Shown: in pieces, positions 49,062 through 58,085 of the stretch
How positions within the stretch are numbered: the first letter of the stretch is position 1
How the letters are laid out: every line of letters starts with the position of its first letter
From: a virus
Reading direction: 5' to 3' (one strand)
Length of the DNA stretch: 64,000 nucleotides
Virus record (IMG/VR): IMGVR_UViG_3300027777_000034
Span: 1 to 64,000 of that record
Notes under the pieces: generated by a model
Databases searched by the model: none
The model's input: only the letters and a program-made list of their open reading frames with translations
Told to the model about the DNA's origin: nothing
Position numbers and translations under genes: made by a program

Positions 49062-49513
49062 TTTGCAAAAAATATGACAAAGAATATTTTGAAGATAAAA
49101 CTTGTTGGGCAGTAGAATTGTCCAATGGTGAAACTATTTATCAAAATGATGGTTTTGATCAGGCTGTTGAGTTTTCTGCTTGGATTAGACTCAAAGAGTA
49201 CTTGCACGAAAACAATTTGAAAATAGAAAAAATGTATGTGAGATTTAGATCGAATATTTTTTATCCTTTAGAAGATTATTGTGAAGGATACTTTTTCTCT
49301 ATGGGCATCATTGGTATGATGTCTTCTACGGAAAATATAAATTTTTATATATTGGGTTCTATTAAGAAAGATGTTGTTAATATAAAAAAGATAAAAGTTC
49401 CAGAACTAATAATTTTTGATGAAGAAGAAAGAAACATTTCTGATTGTACTGAGCAACAAGTAATTTTAAATACGAAAGAAAATTATGGCAAAGGAAAGAT
49501 CTTTAAACAGTAA
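49058..49513 (+). CDS. Hypothetical protein, 151 aa
   Basis: Aromatic-rich N-terminal region with alternating strands and helices; ends in a Lys/Gly tail that overlaps the next gene by 29 nt. Function not recognised. Confidence 0.65.
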   Translation: MICKKYDKEYFEDKTCWAVELSNGETIYQNDGFDQAVEFSAWIRLKEYLHENNLKIEKMYVRFRSNIFYPLEDYCEGYFFSMGIIGMMSSTENINFYILGSIKKDVVNIKKIKVPELIIFDEEERNISDCTEQQVILNTKENYGKGKIFKQ

Positions 49514-49913
49514 ATATGAATCTAGGCATGGTGGTGGTTGGATAACTCCAGCACAATTTTTGGCTGAGTTAATGTGTGAGCGTTTTGCTAAACAAAATCG
49601 TCAAGATATACCTCCAAAATTTTGGGATAAACAACCTTGGAAAAAAGAGTTTTTTAAACAACTTTCTTTAGCAAATAAGCTTTTAGAAAAATATGATCCA
49701 GCATTAGTTTCTAAGGCATTAAGATCACAAGAAGGTAAAAAAATATTTTCTTTAGGTGCTCCTTGGCTAATAAAGCTTATAGAGTTTGAAGAATACAAAT
49801 TCAAGGAAGCAGATGAGAAAAAGGTTGAGCAAGTAGAATCTCTTCCAGTTAAAATGTCTTTTGTTTTAAAGAAGTCAACACTAAGTAAATTAAAGGATAT
49901 TGAAAATGAGTGA
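49485..49913 (+). CDS. Hypothetical protein, 142 aa
   Basis: Basic N-terminus (MAKERSLNSKYESRHGGGW), then helices with LMCERFAKQN and LANKLLEKYDPALVSKALRS. It ends inside the recA start (ATGAGTGA). The position suggests a replication or recombination accessory. Confidence 0.65.
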   Translation: MAKERSLNSKYESRHGGGWITPAQFLAELMCERFAKQNRQDIPPKFWDKQPWKKEFFKQLSLANKLLEKYDPALVSKALRSQEGKKIFSLGAPWLIKLIEFEEYKFKEADEKKVEQVESLPVKMSFVLKKSTLSKLKDIENE

Positions 49914-51891
49914 TGAAGTAGAAAAAATAATTAAAGAAGTATCAAAACAATATGGTGCTGGTATTGCAATAAACGCAAGTGATTTACTAGATGAAGAAAA
50001 GCATGTGATACCACTTTCTCCATCTTTAAACCTTGGTTTACATGGCGGTATACCAGAAGGTTCTTGGGTTACATGTTCTGGTCACCCTAAAAGCGGAAAA
50101 GAACAACCTATTTCTGCTATTGTTTATACTCCAAATGGTCCTAAACCAATTGGTGAATTAATGTTAGCAGAGCATGTATGTACACATGATGGCAACTCAG
50201 CAGAAATTCTTGCTATCTATCCACAAGGGATTAAAGATGTTTATCGAATAAGTTTTTCTGATGGAACATTTGCAGAGTGTGGATTGGATCATCTTTGGTC
50301 AATTAAAACAAAAGACCACAAAGATTTTGTTGTTAGACAACTTAAAGATTTTATTAATGATATTTATTACAAATCTGGAAAAGTAGCAAAATATTCTATA
50401 CCAATTTCTACCCCTGCATTATTTAATGAAACAACCAAAGAAATTTCTCCATACATCATGGGTATTTTTCTTGGTGCTGGAATATTTGGAAAAAATTCAA
50501 CATATGTAACTCTTGAAAAAGATTTAGATATTATGAATGAAATGTCTGATAGCGATAAAAAATATATAGTTTATGATAATGAATCTAAAAAGATTTCTGC
50601 TAAAAATTCCAATCCTTTTATAAAGCTTGGGCTTTTTAATATTGCAAATAATCAAAAGTTTATTCCTCCAAAGTATTTGTTTGATGGCGTTTATAATCGA
50701 ACAAAACTAATAACTGGTATTTTAAAAGTCGCTGGATATTTAACCAAAGACAAAAGCTTAACTATTACAGTATCAAGTCAAAGGCTTGCAGAAGACATTG
50801 TTACATTGGTACAATCTTTGGGGGGCATAGGTAACTATTCTGTCCACAAGAACAAAGATTCAAAAAGATATGTTTGTATATTAAAACTTAATATTTTACA
50901 AAAAAGAAAAAACAAATTTGAAAGAAAAATAACATCTGTAAAAAAAGTAAGAAAAGAAGAGTGTGTTTGTATTACTATAAACACAAAAGATGGTTTATAT
51001 TTAACCAATAACTTTATAGTTACACATAATACATTAACCTCACTTTCTTTTGCTGCACAGTGTCAAAAACCTGAGAATGGTGGTAGGCATGTGTATTATC
51101 TGAACATTGAAGGTCGATTGAAGCCTATGAATCTAAAGGGCATAGCTGGCTTAAATTTAGACAAAATGACAATCTATAGGTCTACTCAAGATAAGATTCT
51201 TTCCGCAAAAGACTACCTAAATTTGGCGTTTAAAGCTATTAATACCCATCCAGGAAGTTTGATCATCATAGATAGTGTTTCTGCCCTATGTGATGAAAAA
51301 GAAATGGATGAAGGGATTGGCTATGAGAATAGAGGGGCTGGCAATAAGCTTTTTGCTGGTTTTTGTAGACAAGCAGCCAATATAGTGCCAGTACAAAATT
51401 GTATTGTTTGGGCGATTATGCACTTAACGCAATCTCAGGGCATGTATGGCGGTTATACAGAAAAAGGTTCTAGAACATTGCAATATCAAGCAGATGTTCA
51501 AATGAGAGTTAAATTTGATAAGGCTTGGAATGTTGGGATAGAAGGCAAAGAAAAACAAATTGGACAACAGGTTCATTGGTTAATTGAATCCTGTGCTTTA
51601 GGATCACCAGGAATGGAAATTGATAGCTATATTCGTTACGGCATTGGTATTGATAATACATATGAAGCCATAAATCTTGGTTGTCAACTTGGCCTTATAG
51701 CTAAAGCTGGTGCTTGGATGACACTTGATTTTATGCAAAGACATTTAAAATTGTTAGATTCAAAAGAATGGGATGATGCAACAATAAGAAAAGTAAAAAC
51801 TCAAGGTGCAGAAAAACTTTATAGGCTATTACTTGAAAATCCTTTATGGGTAAAAGTTCTTGAGCAAGAAATAAAAGGTCTTCTATCATGA
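49906..51891 (+). CDS. recA: RecA-like recombinase precursor with intein
   Basis: A 661-aa precursor: RecA-like N-extein (SLNLGLHGGIPEGSW then GHPKSGK, Walker A), a 310-residue intein, and C-extein TLTSLSFAAQ...LIIIDSVSALCDE (Walker B)...NCIVWAIMHLTQSQG. The ATG at 49906 follows AAAGGAT; the TTG at 49900 is less likely. The mature recombinase would be about 351 aa, in the UvsX/RecA range. Without splicing the nucleotide site is broken, so recombination depends on splicing. Confidence 0.9.
   Translation: MSDEVEKIIKEVSKQYGAGIAINASDLLDEEKHVIPLSPSLNLGLHGGIPEGSWVTCSGHPKSGKEQPISAIVYTPNGPKPIGELMLAEHVCTHDGNSAEILAIYPQGIKDVYRISFSDGTFAECGLDHLWSIKTKDHKDFVVRQLKDFINDIYYKSGKVAKYSIPISTPALFNETTKEISPYIMGIFLGAGIFGKNSTYVTLEKDLDIMNEMSDSDKKYIVYDNESKKISAKNSNPFIKLGLFNIANNQKFIPPKYLFDGVYNRTKLITGILKVAGYLTKDKSLTITVSSQRLAEDIVTLVQSLGGIGNYSVHKNKDSKRYVCILKLNILQKRKNKFERKITSVKKVRKEECVCITINTKDGLYLTNNFIVTHNTLTSLSFAAQCQKPENGGRHVYYLNIEGRLKPMNLKGIAGLNLDKMTIYRSTQDKILSAKDYLNLAFKAINTHPGSLIIIDSVSALCDEKEMDEGIGYENRGAGNKLFAGFCRQAANIVPVQNCIVWAIMHLTQSQGMYGGYTEKGSRTLQYQADVQMRVKFDKAWNVGIEGKEKQIGQQVHWLIESCALGSPGMEIDSYIRYGIGIDNTYEAINLGCQLGLIAKAGAWMTLDFMQRHLKLLDSKEWDDATIRKVKTQGAEKLYRLLLENPLWVKVLEQEIKGLLS
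50101..51030 (+). mobile_element. Class 3-type intein with degenerate LAGLIDADG nuclease
   Basis: The intein spans residues 68-377 of the frame counted from 49900: Glu68 first, then TPNGPKPIGEL, block B with DHLW (Trp133), block F with CVCITI (Cys357 at the usual Asp place) and block G VTHN (Thr375, His376, Asn377), followed by Thr+1. W-C-T without Cys1 is the class 3 signature. Residues 187-195 (MGIFLGAGI) and 271-280 (ITGILKVAGY) are the two LAGLIDADG helices with both acidic residues replaced by Ala. Confidence 0.85.
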
Positions 51892-52292
51892 AAATAAAAG
51901 GTTTAGATGGAAGAATGCATTCTTGGTCATTCTATGGTCAAATGCCAGATATAAGCGATGAAAGAAAAAGATCTGAATTACACATAAGAACAAGAGCCTT
52001 GCTTAAATCTTTATATCCAGTAGATAGAATACTTGAAGAAGTTCATTTGCCTGGTTCTGGAAATTTGTACGCAGATTTTTGGTTGCCATTAAGAAATAAG
52101 ATGATAGAAGTTCATGGGGAACAACATTATAAATTTGTTCCTTTCTTTCATGGAACACAGCTAAACTTTTTAGCATCAAAGGCGAATGACAACAAGAAGA
52201 GAGAATGGTGTTTAATCAACGGAATAGTTCTTGTGGAGTTACCATTTAATGAATCAACCGAGCAGTGGCAGTCAAGAATTGAACTTGACTGA
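51888..52292 (+). CDS. Putative PD-(D/E)XK endonuclease, 134 aa
   Basis: NLYADFWLPLRNKMIEVHGEQHY (residues 59-81) carries Asp63 and Glu74 in the layout of Vsr/DUF559-like nucleases, then NGIVLVELPF. Helix before the core has Glu30. It overlaps the recA stop by 4 nt (ATGA). Probably acts in recombination or repair with RecA. Confidence 0.7.
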   Translation: MKIKGLDGRMHSWSFYGQMPDISDERKRSELHIRTRALLKSLYPVDRILEEVHLPGSGNLYADFWLPLRNKMIEVHGEQHYKFVPFFHGTQLNFLASKANDNKKREWCLINGIVLVELPFNESTEQWQSRIELD

Positions 52293-52758
52293 AGAACAAA
52301 AGATTGATCTTGCTTTAGAAAAATACGAATTGACCATTGGGTTAACACCAATTCCTTCTGACAAAGAGTTTACATGCATAAAATACTTATACTTATCGCA
52401 GGATGATTTATCAAAAATGAGCAGTGAACAATGCTCAGAGTCATGTGTTTTACTTAATAGCTTTTCTTTTCATATAAGCAGAGTTATAAATAAAGAAAAA
52501 ACAAAATTAAGGTGGTGTAATGAAAAGATTTTAAGTGTTATAGCAAATAATCTTTCAGACTACAGATATTTTTCAGCAGAAGAAAGAATGGCTTTATGCA
52601 TAAAAGATAATGATTATGCAAAAAAAATAAAAAAACTTTCTACTTTAATACAAGCAAGAATAGATAGAATTGAATATTTGCCGATTAGACTTGAAAAAGT
52701 TGCTGAATCTTTGTTAAATTTAGCTTACTCAAAAAGGAGAAACAATGAATCTCGTTAA
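52249..52758 (+). CDS. Hypothetical helical protein, 169 aa
   Basis: Helical, Lys/Glu/Ser-rich, start at the ATG at 52249 inside the nuclease gene. The last 12 bases overlap the next gene. Possibly a partner in the RecA operon. Function not recognised. Confidence 0.6.
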   Translation: MNQPSSGSQELNLTEEQKIDLALEKYELTIGLTPIPSDKEFTCIKYLYLSQDDLSKMSSEQCSESCVLLNSFSFHISRVINKEKTKLRWCNEKILSVIANNLSDYRYFSAEERMALCIKDNDYAKKIKKLSTLIQARIDRIEYLPIRLEKVAESLLNLAYSKRRNNESR

Positions 52759-53173
52759 CATGTTGAAAACAGCAGTTGAAAATAAAGATTGGGCATTAGT
52801 GTCAAAAGCATTAGATATTTTAACTGGTGATGAAGAATTTATTGTTTTAACACATCAACCATCTACTCCAGCTAAACAAGTTAATTTTTCATCTAATAAA
52901 GCTTCTGTCAGTAGTAAGTCTTTAGTTCCACCAACAGCCAATAAGTTTGTTGATGATTTAACACTTGAATCGGGCTTTATAGAAAAGAGTCAAAAAGTTT
53001 CTAATAAAAGTTATAGACAACCATTTAAAGAAGGCGATCATTTTTGCGAAGTAAAATGCTCTAAGTGTGGATGCGGTATGAAGGTAACAAAAGAAGAACA
53101 CAAGTTTAGAACAATTGATTCTGAGTCAGCACCATTTACATGCATTAAGTGCATTAGAAATTCGAGTAGATAA
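52745..53173 (+). CDS. Zinc-finger protein, 142 aa
   Basis: Residues 1-30 helical, a Ser/Val-rich linker (about 37-95), then CSKCGCGM and CIKC as a zinc site. Located between recombination and helicase genes with AAAGGAG and a TAATG end. May load onto single-stranded DNA. Unknown family. Confidence 0.7.
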   Translation: MNLVNMLKTAVENKDWALVSKALDILTGDEEFIVLTHQPSTPAKQVNFSSNKASVSSKSLVPPTANKFVDDLTLESGFIEKSQKVSNKSYRQPFKEGDHFCEVKCSKCGCGMKVTKEEHKFRTIDSESAPFTCIKCIRNSSR

Positions 53174-54636
53174 TGAACGATGTTGCATCTGAAAGAGTTA
53201 TATTGGCTGCTCTTTTTCAAAAAGGCTATGATTGCTATATTGAAATTTGTGATATTGTTGATGAAAACAGTTTTAGTTCTGATGAAACATCTGCGATATA
53301 TAAATGCTTGGTAAAAATAGTAAATGAAAAAGATTCAAAAGCCGATATACCATCAATTATAGCTGTAGCAAATTCTTTAAAAATACAGCAATTTTTTCAA
53401 AAAGATGATCAGGCTAAGTATCTTAGGTCTTTAACATTATTGCCAGTTGAAATAGTTAATGCTAAAAAGGCAGCAGCAAAATTAAAAAAGATGCAAATTG
53501 CTAAGACTTTAGCATACAACTTATCTAATTGTGCAACTGAATTATTAGGCATGACAGGAGATGAGCCTATTTCACAAATAGTTTCTCTTGCAGAAGCAAC
53601 TGTATTAGATCAAACTTTTAAAATTTCAAATGCAGAAGACCCAAGCCCAAAAGAAATATCTGAAGGTTTAGATGATTATGTAAAATTTCTAGAAGATAAT
53701 CCAATATCTCAACTTGGTATTTCATCAGGGTTTAAAGTTTATGATAGGGCTATTGGGGGCGGTCTTAGGCCAGGAACAGTTAATTTAATTGGTGCAAGAA
53801 TGAAAACAGGCAAATCATTTTTTGCAGATAATGTTGCAATGAATGTTGCTAAACAAGGTATACCTGTTTTAATGTTTGACACTGAAATGACAGCGAAGGA
53901 TCATTGGCATAGATTATTGGCTTGTATTGGAAATATTAAAATTGAAGAAATTGAAAATGGTTCTTTTTCAAAAGATTCATCAAAAAAGAAAAGAGTTCAC
54001 GATGCTTCAAAAGCATTGAAAGATATGCCGTTTAAGTACAAGTCCATTGCTGGAAAAAGTTTTGATGAAGTTTTAAGTCTTGCTAGAAGGTGGGTTATAA
54101 AAGATGTTGGTTTAGATGATTTTGGTAAAGCAAAGCCATGTTTGATAGTTTTAGATTATATAAAATTGATGGATGATGGAACAATATCAAAAAATATTGC
54201 TGAATATCAAGCGTTGGGTTTTTTAATGACAAGCTTACACAATTTTATGGTTCAGTATGGTGTCGCTTGTTTAGCCTTTACTCAATTGAATAGAGATGGC
54301 ATAACAAGAGAAGATACAGATGTTGCATCAGGGTCCGATAGAATTTTGTGGTTGTGCAGCAATTTTTCAATATATAAGCGTAAAACGGAAGAGGAAATGG
54401 CAGATGAAAGCGTTTCTCAGAATAATGTTTCATATAATTTAAAACTAATACCAGTTGTTGCAAGACATGGTAAAGGGATTGATGCTGGTGATTACATAAA
54501 CATATCTGGAAATTATGAATATGGAAGAATAACAGAAGGACCAACTAGAAATGAATTTCATCAACTTAGATCAACAAGAATTAATAACGGTTTTCAAATA
54601 GAGGAATTACCAGATGAAATCTCAGCAACAAATTGA
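53173..54636 (+). CDS. dnaB: DnaB-type replicative helicase
   Basis: A 487-aa hexameric-helicase-type protein: N-terminal helical domain (SERVILAALF, 1-110), Walker A GARMKTGKS (207-215), Walker B-like LIVLDYIKLMDDG, and FTQLNRDG (motif H3-like). Works 5'-3' at the fork with the primase that follows. No intein here. Confidence 0.92.
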   Translation: MNDVASERVILAALFQKGYDCYIEICDIVDENSFSSDETSAIYKCLVKIVNEKDSKADIPSIIAVANSLKIQQFFQKDDQAKYLRSLTLLPVEIVNAKKAAAKLKKMQIAKTLAYNLSNCATELLGMTGDEPISQIVSLAEATVLDQTFKISNAEDPSPKEISEGLDDYVKFLEDNPISQLGISSGFKVYDRAIGGGLRPGTVNLIGARMKTGKSFFADNVAMNVAKQGIPVLMFDTEMTAKDHWHRLLACIGNIKIEEIENGSFSKDSSKKKRVHDASKALKDMPFKYKSIAGKSFDEVLSLARRWVIKDVGLDDFGKAKPCLIVLDYIKLMDDGTISKNIAEYQALGFLMTSLHNFMVQYGVACLAFTQLNRDGITREDTDVASGSDRILWLCSNFSIYKRKTEEEMADESVSQNNVSYNLKLIPVVARHGKGIDAGDYINISGNYEYGRITEGPTRNEFHQLRSTRINNGFQIEELPDEISATN

Positions 54637-55729
54637 TTTTAAATTAGCAAATAAAATAATTTCAAAAAACATAGATGTTGTTTTAAATCACTTCGATATT
54701 GAATTAAATTATACAGATGCTTATCTTTCTGGTCCATGCCCAATACATGGTGGAGATAATAAGACTGCATTTAATATTTTTACATCTGGTAATACGCATG
54801 TTGGAAATTGGATATGTTACACGCACCATTGTGAAAAAAGTTTTATAAATAATACCATTGGTTTTATTAGAGGTTTGATAAGTCATAGTAAATATAATTG
54901 GTCAAAATCTGGAGACAAAATAGCATCATTTGCAGAAACATTGTACTTAATAAAAAGTTTGTACGACTTTTCAATTGATGATACTTTATCTACAAATAAA
55001 CCTAAAAACATATTAGAATCTTCTGCATTTACAAAGACTACAAGAGAAAAACAAGATAAGTGGAGTAAGACTTCTGTGAGATCAAGCTTATTAATACCAT
55101 CTAAATATTATCTTTCTAGGGGTTACACTGAAGAATGCTTAAATAATTATGACATAGGAGAGTCTAATTCTTCTGTTGGAATTTTTAAAGATAGAGTAGT
55201 TGTTCCAGTGTATGACACAGATGGGAAATTTATAGTTGGATTCACAGGAAGAACAAAGTATAAAAAGTGTGAAGCATGTAAACATTATCATGAACAAGAA
55301 GCTAGTTGCAATGGTTATGTTCATATGTCTAAATGGTGTCACAATAAAGGTTTTTCTAAGAAAGATTATTTATATAATTATAATTTTGCAATTGAATCTA
55401 TTAAAAAAACTGGTGTTGCTATATTGGTAGAAGGACCAGGAGATGTATGGAGAATTGCTGAATCTGGAATTAAAAATTCATTAGCTGTATTTGGATCGTC
55501 TTTAACAGATGCACAACAGATTTTATTAGAGTCATCTGGAGCTTTGCACTTAATACTATTATTTGATTCAGATGAGGCTGGTTTAAAGGCTGGTAATAGC
55601 ATAGAATCTTCTCTTGGTAGAATGTTTAAAATAATTAAACCAAAATTGCCCAATGGTTTTAAAGATATTGGTGAGATGAGTGTGCATGATGTTAAAAGTT
55701 TTTTAGTGCCTATTATGGAAAAAATATGA
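54614..55729 (+). CDS. dnaG: DNA primase (CHC2/Toprim type)
   Basis: A 371-aa primase. Zinc site C42, H45, C68, C73 (CPIHGG...WICYTHHC); Toprim domain with Glu273 (ILVEGPGDVWR) and DSD at 318-320 (LLFDSDEAGLKAG). An extra Cys group (CEACKH, C232, C242) lies in the middle. Shorter than bacterial DnaG and lacks the helicase-binding end. Overlaps dnaB by 23 nt. Confidence 0.9.
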   Translation: MKSQQQIDFKLANKIISKNIDVVLNHFDIELNYTDAYLSGPCPIHGGDNKTAFNIFTSGNTHVGNWICYTHHCEKSFINNTIGFIRGLISHSKYNWSKSGDKIASFAETLYLIKSLYDFSIDDTLSTNKPKNILESSAFTKTTREKQDKWSKTSVRSSLLIPSKYYLSRGYTEECLNNYDIGESNSSVGIFKDRVVVPVYDTDGKFIVGFTGRTKYKKCEACKHYHEQEASCNGYVHMSKWCHNKGFSKKDYLYNYNFAIESIKKTGVAILVEGPGDVWRIAESGIKNSLAVFGSSLTDAQQILLESSGALHLILLFDSDEAGLKAGNSIESSLGRMFKIIKPKLPNGFKDIGEMSVHDVKSFLVPIMEKI

Positions 55730-56373
55730 TACAAAAAATAATTGGATTTTCTGGAAAAAAAGGTTCTGGCAAAGACACTATTGCTGGATTTCTTTCCTTT
55801 AATTCTGTGGCTCTTTTTGGTTGTAGTTCATCCATTTATTCTTTTGCACAACCAATGAAAAAAATAGCTATTGATTTTTTTGGATTAAGGCACAAACAAG
55901 TTTTTGGATCATTTGAAGATAAAAAAACTTTGACAAACTATTTATGGGAAGATCTTCCACATTACGAAGAAATTAAAATTCGAGAAGAAGTAGCTCCAAC
56001 AGGCAAAATGACAGCTAGAGAATTTTTGCAGGAATTTGGAACTGGTATAGCCAGAAGAATGTGTAAAGATGTACACATAAATGCTTGTTTTAACGAAATA
56101 AGAAATGGTCATTGTCCATTGAATTTTATTACTGATGCAAGATTTGAAAATGAAATAGATAGTATTAAAGCAAACGGTGGAATTGTGATAAGGTTAACAA
56201 AAAGCACAGAAGATGATTACCACATAAGCGAAAATGAGTTGGACAATAGTGAAAAATTTGATATTGTTTTAGACAATCAAAAAATGACAAAAGAAGAACA
56301 AAAAACAGAAATTTTAAAAATTCTTAAGAAATTAGATTGGATAAAGAGTGATTATAACTTACTTAAGGTCTAG
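55726..56373 (+). CDS. Deoxynucleoside monophosphate kinase
   Basis: A 215-aa P-loop kinase: GKKGSGKDT (10-18), LTREFLQEFGT-like (TAREFLQEFGTGIARR), and FITDARFENEIDSI (LID-type Asp-Ala-Arg). Matches T4 gp1-like dNMP kinases. Supplies dNDPs. ATGA overlap with the primase gene. Confidence 0.85.
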   Translation: MIQKIIGFSGKKGSGKDTIAGFLSFNSVALFGCSSSIYSFAQPMKKIAIDFFGLRHKQVFGSFEDKKTLTNYLWEDLPHYEEIKIREEVAPTGKMTAREFLQEFGTGIARRMCKDVHINACFNEIRNGHCPLNFITDARFENEIDSIKANGGIVIRLTKSTEDDYHISENELDNSEKFDIVLDNQKMTKEEQKTEILKILKKLDWIKSDYNLLKV

Positions 56374-57376
56374 TTCTGTATCATCATACTCTTGGTGTCA
56401 ACACAAGTATTGGTTAACCTACAATCTTGGGTTTAAAGATGACTCCAATAAAAAAGCAGAAAAGGGCAATGTTGTACATAAAGGTTTAGAATTGTTGGCA
56501 AATAAAAAGCTTTGCCTACAAAATGGAACAATTTCGTTTTCTGATTCTGAATTAGGTATGGAATTTATAACATCAGAAATGTCACCAGAAACAGCAATAT
56601 TGGCTGGTTTTAATCATTATAAAAACAAAAGCACACATGAGTGGACAGATGTTGATTTTAAAGAATGCACTAAGTGGTTGTGGGATGTTTTATTATTTAA
56701 TAATGGCATGTTTTCACCATTAACTAGAAATATTGTGATGCCAGAACAGTATTTTGATATTGAAATTGATAAACCTTGGGCAAATTATGATTATTTTCTT
56801 CCAGATGGGCAAATAATTTCTGGAAAGTTGCGAATAAAAGGAACTATGGACTTAATAACAAGGGTTGATTCAAAAACAGTAGAATATGTTGATTGGAAAA
56901 CAGGAGAAAGAAAGAATTGGTCAACAGGAAAAGAGAAGGGTTATGATGATTTATACAATGATTTTCAGCTTAGATTGTACCATTATGCTTTAAATGAATT
57001 GTACCCAAATGAAAATATGATAATTATGACAATATTTTTTGTTAAAGCTGGTGGACCATTTTCTTTGTGTTTTCAAAAAGATGATATAAAAACAACCGAA
57101 GAAATGATAAAAAAAGAATTTGAAAAAATTAAGAATTGCAATAAACCATCAAGAATAATAGACTATGGAAAAGACAAATGGAAATGCATTAGACTTTGTA
57201 GTTTTTACAAAGATAAGCATAAAGATTCTGAAAATAATTCAATATGCGACCATATGCATCAAGAATTGATACAACTTGGTATTAACAATGCGTATGTTAA
57301 ACATGCCAAAAAAGATACTGTAAAATCTTATGGCGATGGTGGCGGTCAATCTAATAGGGAGAATCAAAATGGCTGA
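56348..57376 (+). CDS. Cas4/RecB-like Fe-S PD-(D/E)XK nuclease
   Basis: A 342-aa nuclease starting at GTG: H44 in GNVVHKGLE, D168 (KGTMDLI), D182-x-K184 (VDWKTG), Q207xxxY211, and a Cys set C17, C280, C284, C300 for a 4Fe-4S cluster, as in Cas4/AddB. No Cas genes are near, so it serves replication or recombination. Overlaps the kinase by 26 nt. Confidence 0.8.
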   Translation: MIITYLRSSSVSSYSWCQHKYWLTYNLGFKDDSNKKAEKGNVVHKGLELLANKKLCLQNGTISFSDSELGMEFITSEMSPETAILAGFNHYKNKSTHEWTDVDFKECTKWLWDVLLFNNGMFSPLTRNIVMPEQYFDIEIDKPWANYDYFLPDGQIISGKLRIKGTMDLITRVDSKTVEYVDWKTGERKNWSTGKEKGYDDLYNDFQLRLYHYALNELYPNENMIIMTIFFVKAGGPFSLCFQKDDIKTTEEMIKKEFEKIKNCNKPSRIIDYGKDKWKCIRLCSFYKDKHKDSENNSICDHMHQELIQLGINNAYVKHAKKDTVKSYGDGGGQSNRENQNG

Positions 57377-58067
57377 TTGGAGATGGGAAGATATTGTTTT
57401 TACTAATAAAAAAGAAGAAGTTACAACGACATCAACTTCTGCACCAGAAACTGTTAAATATGAATCTAAGTACAATGGAGAAAAAGTTCTTGTTATTAAA
57501 ACTGATATATTAAAAAATGATTCTTTTCAAGGATTTATTACTGGAATTGAAGCAAAAAAATTGCGTGATAAAATTCTTTCAGTAGACAATATATTTTATA
57601 TTGATCGTAATATTGCAGAAAATGATAAATCTTATAAACAAGTTATACCATACTGTTTGATCAATCGTGGAGATTCAACATTTTGTTATCAAAGATCTAA
57701 AAAAGCATCTGAAAATAGATTGCATGATTTATGGTCATTGGGCGTTGGTGGGCATGTTAACCCATGCGATGGATTGAATAGTGAAACTATTACCAATGCG
57801 TGTAAAAGAGAAATTGAAGAAGAGGTAGAGTTTTCAAATTTAAAAAATGCAAACTTTGTAGGACTGATAAACGATGATTCAAATGATGTAAGTTCTGTTC
57901 ATTTTGGGATTGTTTACAGTGTAAATCTTCAAGATCATTCAACCTTTAAGGTTAAAGAAGAAGCATTAGCAGAAGGTTCTTTTGTTAAAAAAGATATTAT
58001 TAAAGTTGAAGAAAAGAACTGGGAAAATTGGTCTAGTTTAATTGTAAAAGAATATTTAAGAAAGTAA
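57369..58067 (+). CDS. Nudix hydrolase
   Basis: A 232-aa protein; Nudix box at GVGGHVNPCDG then ACKREIEEEVEF (GX5EX7REUXEEXGU) with the right spacing. N-terminal 60 residues form a linker or dimer part. Start at 57369 (AGGGAG). It may clean the nucleotide pool or remove 5' caps; substrate not set. Confidence 0.85.
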   Translation: MADWRWEDIVFTNKKEEVTTTSTSAPETVKYESKYNGEKVLVIKTDILKNDSFQGFITGIEAKKLRDKILSVDNIFYIDRNIAENDKSYKQVIPYCLINRGDSTFCYQRSKKASENRLHDLWSLGVGGHVNPCDGLNSETITNACKREIEEEVEFSNLKNANFVGLINDDSNDVSSVHFGIVYSVNLQDHSTFKVKEEALAEGSFVKKDIIKVEEKNWENWSSLIVKEYLRK

Positions 58068-58085
58068 AATTTTTAGGAACAGCAC

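Noticed and set aside
56348-57376. Cas4-like nuclease as a sign of a CRISPR system
   Set aside because: No cas1/cas2 and no repeat-spacer array was seen anywhere in the window.
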